Shown here piece after piece: positions 7,207-14,220 of a DNA stretch of 16,530 nt. This stretch comes from Treponema sp. UBA1798. Its GTDB lineage: Bacteria; Spirochaetota; Spirochaetia; Treponematales; Treponemataceae. Position 1 is the first letter of the stretch, and each line of letters begins with the position of its first letter. A program made the position numbers and the translations under genes. The notes below the pieces were generated by a model that did not search any database, was not told the origin of the DNA, and saw only the letters and a list, made by a program, of their open reading frames with translations. The stretch lies in contig DCFS01000179.1 of NCBI GenBank assembly GCA_002319875.1, positions 1 to 16,530 of the forward strand. Direction: 5' to 3'.

Positions 7207-8208
7207 ATGAAAAAAAATTTGATGGTTGTACCGGCCGTACTGGCTGTTGCATTATTGTCTTCCTGCCAGGGAAAGAAAACTTCCGCGGGTACGGAAACTA
7301 CGCTGCCGAAGAATATTGAAGTACAGGTTCCTGCCAAAGCGGGTGGTGGTACCGATGTTATGGCCCGCGCCATGACCATGCAGATGGCTAAAGACAGCGG
7401 CAGCAATATTACCGTGGTAAACAATACCGATGGCTCCGGTGTTGTCGCAATGGAAAAAGTACGTACGGCAAAAAATGACGGTTCCACGCTTCTGCAGTTT
7501 CATTCGACGATGCTTATCAAAACAGCGACAAATGTATATAAACATTCCGCAATAGATGATTTTACGCTGATCGCAGCTGCTCATCCTATAGAAAAGGTAA
7601 GCGAAGTTCTCGTTGTCAGTGCAGATGCAAAATATAAGAACCTTGAAGATCTGGTTACTGCAGCAAAAGCCGCACCGGGAACACTGCTGTTTGGTGTTGA
7701 AACCGGCGGAACAGTCCATATTATAACCGGCCTTTTTGCAAAGGCTGCCGGAATCACCGTGAAATATGTAGAGGCGGGAAGCGACACGGAAAAGCTGACT
7801 GCGCTTGTCGGTAAAAGTATTGATGCCTGTTTTGTGAATCCTAATCAGGCCAAGCAATATGTGGAATCCGGTAAAGTTGCAGCACTTGCAGCTGTCCCTA
7901 TCGATGATGATAAGACTGACAGGAGCAGTGTACTGCCGAATATTCCTAATATGACGGAACTCGGTTACCAGTGTACATTCGCGACGTATTTTCTGCTCCT
8001 TGGACCTAAAGGCATGGATAAAGCTCTGGTTGATAAACTGTATAACCTTTATTCATCGGCAGCGCAGAATCCGAATGTGTTGAATATTGTAATACCGGCA
8101 GGTCTTGATATGAGCTGTTTCCCCCAGAATGCCTGCCTTGATGCCGTTAAAAAGCAGCAGGATGAATTGAATGGAATAGTAGCGGATCTCGGACTTCAGA
8201 AAAAATAG
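7207..8208 (+). CDS. tctC: Tripartite tricarboxylate transporter substrate-binding lipoprotein (TctC/Bug family)
   Basis: The extracytoplasmic solute receptor of a TTT-type secondary transporter, 333 residues. The N terminus is a lipoprotein signal ending in the lipobox LSSC, with Cys20 as the lipidation site, so it is probably anchored rather than free in the periplasm. The mature part starts with the Bug-family pattern IEVQVPAKAGGGTDVMAR (about 38-55), followed by ITVVNNTDGSG (68-78) and the later GTLLFGVETGGT and VKYVEAGSDTEKLTALVGK segments that form the ligand loops in this fold. It is followed by the two membrane subunits in the usual C-B-A order. Family members bind citrate, other di- or tricarboxylates, and many other organic anions; the ligand cannot be read from sequence. 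Confidence 0.92.
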   Translation: MKKNLMVVPAVLAVALLSSCQGKKTSAGTETTLPKNIEVQVPAKAGGGTDVMARAMTMQMAKDSGSNITVVNNTDGSGVVAMEKVRTAKNDGSTLLQFHSTMLIKTATNVYKHSAIDDFTLIAAAHPIEKVSEVLVVSADAKYKNLEDLVTAAKAAPGTLLFGVETGGTVHIITGLFAKAAGITVKYVEAGSDTEKLTALVGKSIDACFVNPNQAKQYVESGKVAALAAVPIDDDKTDRSSVLPNIPNMTELGYQCTFATYFLLLGPKGMDKALVDKLYNLYSSAAQNPNVLNIVIPAGLDMSCFPQNACLDAVKKQQDELNGIVADLGLQKK

Positions 8209-8222
8209 TCTTTATCAGATAC

Positions 8223-8251
8223 GGAATACTGCTTTTTACCTGCAGTATTCC
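8223..8251 (+). other. Intergenic hairpin between tctC and tctB
   Basis: GGAATACTGC (8223-8232) and GCAGTATTCC (8242-8251) form a perfect 10-bp stem with a 9-base loop, 14 bases after the tctC stop. There is no T run after it. In ABC and TTT operons such hairpins often stabilise the upstream binding-protein message and lower expression of the membrane genes; that role is inferred here. Confidence 0.65.
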
Positions 8252-8274
8252 CTCTGTAAATGGTGGTATTTAAA

Positions 8275-8739
8275 ATGAAAATCAAAATGGACCAGATTAT
8301 AGGTACGGTTCTTGTTTTGTGCGGTATTATTGTTGCCGTACTGATTTCCCGGTTTTCAGTTCCTATGACCCAGAAGTATCCGGGCCCAAAACTGTTACCG
8401 GCAATTGCAGCCTTCGGATTTATCGTCTGCGGCGGCGGTATATTTATTGAAAGTTCAATAACAAAAAAAGAAACAAAAACAGTGATGTTACCCGCAGGCT
8501 GGCTGAAAATTGGTGTATGTCTCGGAATACTCTGCCTGTATGTACTACTTATGAAATATTTCGGATTCCTGATCATGACACCTGTTATTTTATATGTATT
8601 GTCAACACTGTTCGCAAAAGGATATACATGCTCATGGTATGGCAGACTTATATATGCTGTTGCCGTTACCGGTATCGTATATGTCGTTTACGTTTATGCA
8701 TTCGGTCTTGGCCTTCCAGCCGGAATGATTTTTGAATAA
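8275..8739 (+). CDS. tctB: Tripartite tricarboxylate transporter small membrane subunit (TctB)
   Basis: The small membrane subunit of the TTT transporter, 154 residues. Four or five hydrophobic helices can be seen: about 6-25, 38-56, a long hydrophobic stretch at about 77-115 that probably forms two, and about 123-147. TctB proteins are poorly conserved, so the call rests on size, topology, the KYPGPKLLPAIAAFGFIVCGG segment near the second helix, and position between tctC and tctA. An ATG at 8260 in the same frame would add five residues (MVVFK). The ATG at 8275 is preferred because GGTGG (8262-8266) lies 8 bases upstream, while 8260 has no ribosome binding site. It ends 15 bases before tctA. 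Confidence 0.85.
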   Translation: MKIKMDQIIGTVLVLCGIIVAVLISRFSVPMTQKYPGPKLLPAIAAFGFIVCGGGIFIESSITKKETKTVMLPAGWLKIGVCLGILCLYVLLMKYFGFLIMTPVILYVLSTLFAKGYTCSWYGRLIYAVAVTGIVYVVYVYAFGLGLPAGMIFE

Positions 8740-8754
8740 TACGATGGAGTTATC

Positions 8755-10248
8755 ATGATAACATATCTTCCTTATATTCTGGCTCAGATATTCACTCCGT
8801 ATAACTTCGCCCTGATGTTTACAGGTACGGTAATAGGAATTATCTTCGGCGCAATACCAGGTCTGTCAGGTACGCTTGCGGTTATGCTCTTTATGCCGCT
8901 TACCTATGGGATGCAGTCTTCGACGGCAATTATCTTTCTGATCAGCCTGTGGGTTGGTGGATGCTCAGGTGCGTTTATCGGTTCAATACTGCTGGGCATC
9001 CCCGGTTCGGCTTCTTCTGTAGCGACCTGTTTCGACGGGTATCCGATGGCAAAGGCGGGAAAAGCGGGAAAAGCTCTCGCTATCGGAATGATAGCGTCTT
9101 TTCTCGGTACGATTCTGTCTGCTATCCTCGGTGCGCTGCTTTCCCAGACTGTTGCCGATCTTGCATTCAAGCTGGGGCCGTGGGAATATTTTTCTCTGTG
9201 CTTTCTTGCCATTACTATGGTACTTGCCATCTCAAAGGGCAATATGTTCAAGGGTCTCGCTGCCGCCTGCATAGGATTGCTGTTTGCATCGGTCGGATTT
9301 TCTCCGATAGATGCCGAACCGCGTTTTACGTTTGACAATATGTATTTGCAGGGCGGTCTGTCCATGACGGTAGTCCTTATCGGCGTATTCGGTATTTCGT
9401 ATATGATTCATGAATATGCAAAGGGATTCGATAAACTTCCGTCCTTTGACACAAAGAGTATCAGAGGTCTTGGAATTTCGTTATCCGAAATAATCGGACA
9501 ATGGAAAAACATTCTTCGTTCTTTCGGTATCGGTCTCGGGATAGGTTTCCTTCCCGGAATGGGTGCCGGCCTGTCAAATCTTGTGGCCTATTCTGCAGCA
9601 AAGAACAGCAGCAAGCATCCGGAACTGTTTGGAAAAGGAAATCCGGAAGGTGTCTGGGCGTCGGAAGTATCAAACAATGCCGCAATCGGCGGAGCCATGA
9701 TACCGATGGCGGCCCTCGGCATTCCGGGAGACAGTGCTACGGCACTGCTGATCGGAGCTCTGACAATACACGGCCTTGAAATGGGGCCGATGGTGTTCAG
9801 AAACAGCGGTAACATAGTATTTCTTATGTTCGGAACTGTTATCGCCTGTGCTTTTCTGACACTGCTCCTTCAGTCTCTGGGAATGCGGATTTTCCCCCAG
9901 GTACTCAGAATTCCATATCACTACATGTATCCGGCACTGCTTGTTGTTTCACTTGTATCAGGGTACGTTGAATCATCTTGTCTGTACAAATGCGGTATGA
10001 TGGTGGTGTTTGCTGCTATAGGAGTGCTGATGCTGATAGGAGGTCTGCCGCTGGCACCTCTGCTGCTGGCATTTATTCTTGGACCGACACTTGAAAGTAA
10101 TATGCTGAAAGCATTTCAGTATTCAGAATCCGCCTCGTCATTTTTTACCCGGCCCATTTCATGTACGTTTATGATAATCGGTGTACTGGCCATTTTCTCA
10201 CCTGTATTAAGAAGCGTATATAATAAAATAAAAAGAGGTAATATATAA
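8755..10248 (+). CDS. tctA: Tripartite tricarboxylate transporter large membrane subunit (TctA)
   Basis: The large, channel-forming subunit of the TTT transporter, 497 residues, about 12 membrane helices, full family length. It drives solute uptake with an ion gradient after delivery by the TctC lipoprotein. The two characteristic half-repeats are clear: GAIPGLSGTLAVMLFMPLTYGM (about 32-53) and LPGMGAGLSNLVAYSAAK (about 264-281), followed by EVSNNAAIGGAMIPMAALGIPG near 303-324, a hallmark of the family. GGAG (8746-8749) lies 5 bases before the ATG. Its stop codon is one base from the start of the MBL-fold gene, so the two are translationally coupled. Confidence 0.96.
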   Translation: MITYLPYILAQIFTPYNFALMFTGTVIGIIFGAIPGLSGTLAVMLFMPLTYGMQSSTAIIFLISLWVGGCSGAFIGSILLGIPGSASSVATCFDGYPMAKAGKAGKALAIGMIASFLGTILSAILGALLSQTVADLAFKLGPWEYFSLCFLAITMVLAISKGNMFKGLAAACIGLLFASVGFSPIDAEPRFTFDNMYLQGGLSMTVVLIGVFGISYMIHEYAKGFDKLPSFDTKSIRGLGISLSEIIGQWKNILRSFGIGLGIGFLPGMGAGLSNLVAYSAAKNSSKHPELFGKGNPEGVWASEVSNNAAIGGAMIPMAALGIPGDSATALLIGALTIHGLEMGPMVFRNSGNIVFLMFGTVIACAFLTLLLQSLGMRIFPQVLRIPYHYMYPALLVVSLVSGYVESSCLYKCGMMVVFAAIGVLMLIGGLPLAPLLLAFILGPTLESNMLKAFQYSESASSFFTRPISCTFMIIGVLAIFSPVLRSVYNKIKRGNI

Positions 10249-10249
10249 A

Positions 10250-11092
10250 ATGCCGTTGAACAGTACTTCAAAAATAAGTCCTTCTCCTGAAAATTTAATG
10301 CAGCGTGTCTGCAGACGGCCATGGGAATCATATCTGGAACCGATACGGATGGCACCGGGAGTATGGTATATCTCCGGTAACGACTGGGTAGCATCCTATC
10401 TGATAGATACCGGTGATGGTCTGATTCTTATAGATACAGCGCTGCATGAAAGCTGTTATCTTATGCTGGAGAATATCCGCTCGCTGGGATATTCTCCCCG
10501 TGATATAAAAAAAATACTTCTGTCTCATGCGCACATTGACCATATCGGTGCCGCAAAAACAATGAAGGAATTAACTCACGCTGAAATGTATCTCGGAAAA
10601 CGGGATTTGTATTTTCTGCATGAGCGCAGGGATCTTATCGGTGGTGATTCTGAAAAGTATACGTGCGGCGTATTTGAACCCGATGAACTGTATGACGATG
10701 AAAAACCTGTCGTACAGGGAAACATCTGTATCGATACGGTTTCTACGCCTGGGCATACACCAGGATGCACATCGTTCTTTTTTACTGTAAAAGATAAAAG
10801 CGGAAAAGACCTGCGCTGTGGTATGCATGGTGGTGTCGGTCTTAATACCATGACGAATGAATATTTTAAGACGAGCGGACTGCCTGCTACACTCCGGAAT
10901 GAATTTGCCGACGGGTTGAATAAACTTGACCGGATGAACATCGATATTACGTTACCGTCACATACAAATCAGGTAGGAATACTCCTGTTGAAAGATAAAA
11001 TAACTGATAATTTTAATCCGTTTATAGACCAGTCTATCTGGCATGAACTGATGCATGAGCGTCTTGACCGTGTACAGGCGCTTATGAAGTAA
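10250..11092 (+). CDS. Cytosolic metallo-beta-lactamase-fold hydrolase co-transcribed with the transporter
   Basis: A 280-residue MBL-fold metal-dependent hydrolase. The metal motif SHAHIDHIG gives His93, His95, Asp97 and His98; His169 lies in STPGHTPG and His238 in LPSHTNQ. This set of six resembles the subclass B3-like arrangement. The bridging Asp or Cys seen in other subfamilies is not obvious; the matching region is CGMHGGVG (190-197). There is no signal peptide or membrane segment, so it should act in the cytosol, which argues against beta-lactam resistance. The start is one base after the tctA stop, with AGAGGT (10234-10239) inside tctA as ribosome binding site. Placement as the last gene of a LysR-controlled transporter operon suggests that it hydrolyses the imported compound or an activated form of it, for example a lactone, ester or thioester. 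This is inference; the substrate is unknown. Confidence 0.85.
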   Translation: MPLNSTSKISPSPENLMQRVCRRPWESYLEPIRMAPGVWYISGNDWVASYLIDTGDGLILIDTALHESCYLMLENIRSLGYSPRDIKKILLSHAHIDHIGAAKTMKELTHAEMYLGKRDLYFLHERRDLIGGDSEKYTCGVFEPDELYDDEKPVVQGNICIDTVSTPGHTPGCTSFFFTVKDKSGKDLRCGMHGGVGLNTMTNEYFKTSGLPATLRNEFADGLNKLDRMNIDITLPSHTNQVGILLLKDKITDNFNPFIDQSIWHELMHERLDRVQALMK

Positions 11093-11117
11093 TAATAAGA
11101 TTTGAGAGTGCAGAATC

Positions 11118-11147
11118 CCAGTTCCGTTAACCGGAACTGGCTTTTTT
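11118..11147 (+). terminator. Intrinsic terminator of the TTT-MBL operon
   Basis: CCAGTTCCG (11118-11126) pairs perfectly with CGGAACTGG (11132-11140) around a 5-base loop, and C plus six T residues follow (11142-11147). It lies 25 bases after the MBL stop and has no T run on the other strand, so it serves the + operon only. Confidence 0.92.
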
Positions 11148-11188
11148 ATTTGTGCATGGTCCGGACGTTTCTCCCGGATCAGGGGTGT

Positions 11189-12310
11189 TTATTTTTCTAC
11201 GAGTACCTTGTCGAGATCTGCAGAAATCTTTTCCCTGTCAAGATTCGTACCGATTATGACGAGTTTGATCATGCGGTCGCCGTACGTATCGTCCCAGTTT
11301 TTACGCATTTCGGGATCCTGAGCAAGAACTTTCTGCTGCTCAGCTTTGTTTTCTGCTGCAAGCCATGGTCCGGAATAACCGGCTACAATCTGGCGTCCTG
11401 TGGTTTCCAGTACCCATGCCATATCCGGTTCGTCAGCGAACCACATAACGCCTTTACTTCTGATAATATTCTTTGGCCAGACAGTCGCATATTCGTCAAG
11501 TTTCCGGCGGTCAAAGGCAGCCCTGCGGTAATAGACAAATGAACCGATTCCGTATTCGTCTTCGTCGGCTCCTTCTTCTATATGCACATGTTCCTTGCCT
11601 TCTTCCTCTTCTTCTTTATTCAGCTCTGTAACCCATCCTGCGCTTTCGTATACTTTTTCAAAATCAAATGCATTGGTTCCGAGAATATCTTTGACGTCTA
11701 CATTCCCTTTTGTTGTTTCGATAATGCGCGCGTTCGGTTGCAGTTTTTTTATTACGGCCCTGATTTTTTTCAGCTGATCTTCTTTCACAAGATCAATTTT
11801 ATTGAGGATAAGCGTGTTGCAGAATTCTATCTGCTGCACAAGGAGGGATTCGATATCGTCCTCTTTCATATCTTTTTTCAGCAGGCTGTTTCCTTCGCTG
11901 AATTCGGTCGCCATTCTGTTGGCATCGACGACAGATACTACTCCGTCAACTTTTCCGCTCGATATTGTTTCAAGAGCCTGCGCTATCGGCATTGGCTCAC
12001 ATACACCACTTGCCTCAATAAGAATATAGTCAAATTTCCCTGTTTTTATCAAACGTTCGATCTGTTTTACGAGATCCGACTTAAGTGTACAGCAGATACA
12101 GCCGTTCTGAAGAGGAACAAGACTGCCTGTGTCGGTTATTTTGGCATCTTTAGCGATCAGCTGTGCATCAACATTAACTTCACCGATATCATTTACGATA
12201 ACGGCAACTTTATATCCCTGCTGGTTATTCAGAACATGGTTGAGCAGCGTTGTTTTTCCCGCTCCCAGATATCCTGCAAGCAGTGTGATAGGAACTTTTT
12301 TCTGTGACAT
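11189..12310 (-). CDS. COG0523/CobW-family G3E GTPase, putative zinc metallochaperone
   Basis: A 373-residue G3E-family GTPase of the COG0523 group (YjiA, YeiR, ZagA/YciC relatives), which bind metal and are thought to deliver zinc or a similar metal to client proteins using GTP. Walker A is GYLGAGKTT (13-21). The metal-binding CxCC motif is GCICC (70-74). LIEASGV (98-103) fits the Walker B/switch region and NKID (170-173) is the base-specificity motif. The CobW_C domain runs from about residue 257 to the end. A linker of about 230-252 is rich in Glu and Asp with two His residues (HVH) and could bind metal. No cobalamin or nitrile hydratase genes are nearby, which favours zinc over cobalt. 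AGAGG lies 8 bases before the ATG, and a Fur-type palindrome lies just upstream. Confidence 0.9.
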   Translation of the reverse strand: MSQKKVPITLLAGYLGAGKTTLLNHVLNNQQGYKVAVIVNDIGEVNVDAQLIAKDAKITDTGSLVPLQNGCICCTLKSDLVKQIERLIKTGKFDYILIEASGVCEPMPIAQALETISSGKVDGVVSVVDANRMATEFSEGNSLLKKDMKEDDIESLLVQQIEFCNTLILNKIDLVKEDQLKKIRAVIKKLQPNARIIETTKGNVDVKDILGTNAFDFEKVYESAGWVTELNKEEEEEGKEHVHIEEGADEDEYGIGSFVYYRRAAFDRRKLDEYATVWPKNIIRSKGVMWFADEPDMAWVLETTGRQIVAGYSGPWLAAENKAEQQKVLAQDPEMRKNWDDTYGDRMIKLVIIGTNLDREKISADLDKVLVEK

Positions 12311-12321
12311 GTATAAAACCT

Positions 12322-12338
12322 CTATCTTATTAAGATAG
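12322..12338 (-). promoter_or_regulatory. 7-1-7-type palindrome before the COG0523 gene, possible Zur/Fur-family operator
   Basis: CTATCTTA-T-TAAGATAG is a perfect 17-bp palindrome with a single central base, ending 11 bases before the ATG and touching the ribosome binding site. Its core TATCTTA-N-TAAGATA has the 7-1-7 geometry of Fur, Zur and PerR boxes in Gram-positive bacteria. COG0523 genes are commonly under Zur control (for example yciC in B. subtilis). The base match to any known Zur box is only partial, and a simple mRNA hairpin masking translation is an alternative. Confidence 0.4.
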
Positions 12339-12339
12339 C

Positions 12340-12387
12340 AAAAAAAGGCAGGAACGGAAAGTGCCAGCGGAAATAATCCAGCCTGCC
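12340..12387 (-). terminator. Probable terminator of the SDR-diguanylate cyclase operon
   Basis: Read on the - strand, GGCAGG (12387-12382) pairs with CCTGCC (12352-12347), and seven T residues follow directly (12346-12340). The 29-base loop is unusually long, though parts of it can pair internally. It lies 48 bases past the cyclase stop and 1 base before the palindrome of the COG0523 gene, separating the two transcription units. Confidence 0.55.
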
Positions 12388-12435
12388 GAATCGTTTTGAA
12401 AACCTGATGCGGTCTATATTTCCCAAAACCGGGCT

Positions 12436-14220
12436 TTACAGAGTTGGGACAACCTGTCTTTTGTCTCCGGACTTCATTTCCGTCTTCATGGAATACATAT
12501 TTGCATCTGCTTTATACTGGGCTTCATAGAAGCTTTTTTTATCTTCGGGAGTAAAGAACACATAACCGTAGGCGGCTGTAAACGGATGTTCCGATCCCTG
12601 CTGGTGCCCGACTAAATATTCGAAAGTCGCGAATGCCTGTGCCAGCTTTTCCCGGTCCGTATCTGTACAGAGGCAGACAAATTCATCACCCCCGATTCTG
12701 TATATCGTACTGATGTGACCGAATGCCTGTTTGAGTCTGTCTGCAAATGCCTTTATTACCGTGTCTCCGGTGAGGTGTCCGCAGCAGTCGTTGATTTTTT
12801 TGAGATTATTCATGTCGAACAGTATAAGGCAGAATTCCTGTTTTTGTTTTTTTTCATCCGGAATATATTTTTCAACAAACGTATACCATGCGGTACGGCT
12901 CGAAACTCCGGTAGAAAAGTCAATAAAAGCGAGTTTCTGGTATGCGGAAGCTTTTTGAATTTCATGTAGCTTGGCAGCAGCAAAGTGCTGGAAATACAAG
13001 AATTGTATTATAAGAAAGATACAGAACAGGATATTAAATATCAGCGCCGGTATTTTATAATCCGTATAAAAAATAACTTCGTGACATGAGAGTTCGATGA
13101 CCAGAATCAGAATCCCCAGATTTCCCAGCAGTGAATATTTTTTATGATTGCGGAGATTCTCCAGCAACAGATATACTGCATAGATACAGGCAGATACGAG
13201 AAGTATATTCGTTAAATACATTGTTTCCGTAATCTGTTTTATTCCTGAGACCTGCAGTCCGATTTGTATGACGATAACCCCGATCCCTGCGGTAAAGAGA
13301 AGAAGCAGAGTGGTATTCTTTTTTGTGTCAGTCAGTGTAATAAGAAATTTTATAATTGCAACCGGTAACAATATAAAGGACAGATATTCGCAGCCCCAGA
13401 GTATGGCCGGATCAGCAGTCAGTAATTGTAACATAAAAGAATCGGCGTATTCCCATACGCCTGACAGAAGGCATATATGACTGAAATAGAGAAGCATCCG
13501 GTTTCTGACGATTTTCCGGGGAAAAATCAGGTACGTGAATAAAAGGATTATTCCCTCAAACAGCAGAAGTTCGGCAAAAATAAGGTGAGAATGGTGTTCA
13601 TGCCGGAATGAATTCAATATTTCGCTCTGTTTTCCTATAAACATGGTGCTGTATTTCCCGGTTTTTGATTTGAAAACAGCGCTGAAGGTTATGCATAATT
13701 CCGTTCCTTTCAGATCTTCCGCTATCGGTACGATATGAAAAAAACGGCCATAACTGTACAGCCAGCCGGGATTGCTTTTTACCTGATAGGTATATAGGAT
13801 TCTTCCGCCGGCAGATACTACGGCATTCTGCTGATCTGTATAAAAACCGATACAGGCACCGGATGGAAGAGTTTCCGGGAGTTTGTGGTAGAGCCGGGTG
13901 GTTTTGCTTTGCAGATATGCTGTGCTGCCGGCAGGCAACCGTCCTTTATAGCGGTATTCGGCAGGCGAAACAGCCTCATTTCCCTGCGGCGCTATCTGCA
14001 GCGGAAGAGATACGGTATATTTTTTATCATTGTCGTAAAAATACCAGTCATTATTAAAGGGGGCTGCATAATTTCCCTGTATGTATATTTTTTTTGTGTC
14101 ACGGGAACCAAGAATAGCGGATATAAAAAGAATACTTTCTGCAAGGTATAGTAACAGGGATATAAAGAAGACAATCCTGAGCCATCCGTAGTGGAAACGT
14201 ACTTTAGAGATCTTTCCCAT
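12436..14220 (-). CDS. Membrane diguanylate cyclase with 7TM-type sensor
   Basis: A 594-residue membrane enzyme predicted to make c-di-GMP from two GTP. Residues 13-36 form a first membrane helix. About 40-205 form a beta-rich extracytoplasmic domain like those fronting 7TMR-DISM receptors. About 213-410 contain seven hydrophobic helices, followed by a short helical linker and the GGDEF domain (about 425-585). The active site is intact: Asp469 in LILFDMNNLKKIND and GGDEF at 510-514. The inhibitory-site RxxD expected nine to six residues before GGDEF reads GHIS, so feedback inhibition of the usual kind is absent. The ATG overlaps the end of the SDR gene by 17 bases, with only a weak ribosome site, so translation is probably coupled. 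It opposes the EAL enzyme at 3235-6099. The ligand of the sensor is unknown. Confidence 0.9.
   Translation of the reverse strand: MGKISKVRFHYGWLRIVFFISLLLYLAESILFISAILGSRDTKKIYIQGNYAAPFNNDWYFYDNDKKYTVSLPLQIAPQGNEAVSPAEYRYKGRLPAGSTAYLQSKTTRLYHKLPETLPSGACIGFYTDQQNAVVSAGGRILYTYQVKSNPGWLYSYGRFFHIVPIAEDLKGTELCITFSAVFKSKTGKYSTMFIGKQSEILNSFRHEHHSHLIFAELLLFEGIILLFTYLIFPRKIVRNRMLLYFSHICLLSGVWEYADSFMLQLLTADPAILWGCEYLSFILLPVAIIKFLITLTDTKKNTTLLLLFTAGIGVIVIQIGLQVSGIKQITETMYLTNILLVSACIYAVYLLLENLRNHKKYSLLGNLGILILVIELSCHEVIFYTDYKIPALIFNILFCIFLIIQFLYFQHFAAAKLHEIQKASAYQKLAFIDFSTGVSSRTAWYTFVEKYIPDEKKQKQEFCLILFDMNNLKKINDCCGHLTGDTVIKAFADRLKQAFGHISTIYRIGGDEFVCLCTDTDREKLAQAFATFEYLVGHQQGSEHPFTAAYGYVFFTPEDKKSFYEAQYKADANMYSMKTEMKSGDKRQVVPTL

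Noticed and set aside
8260..8274. tctB start at ATG 8260
   Set aside because: No ribosome site precedes it, whereas the ATG at 8275 has GGTGG at 8 bases.
10250..11092. Antibiotic-resistance beta-lactamase
   Set aside because: There is no signal peptide, and the gene is coupled to a TTT transporter; only the fold and metal ligands support the comparison.
11582..12307. Long + strand frame opposite the COG0523 GTPase
   Set aside because: Low-complexity Phe/Cys-rich translation with no motif; the opposite strand encodes a complete, recognisable protein.
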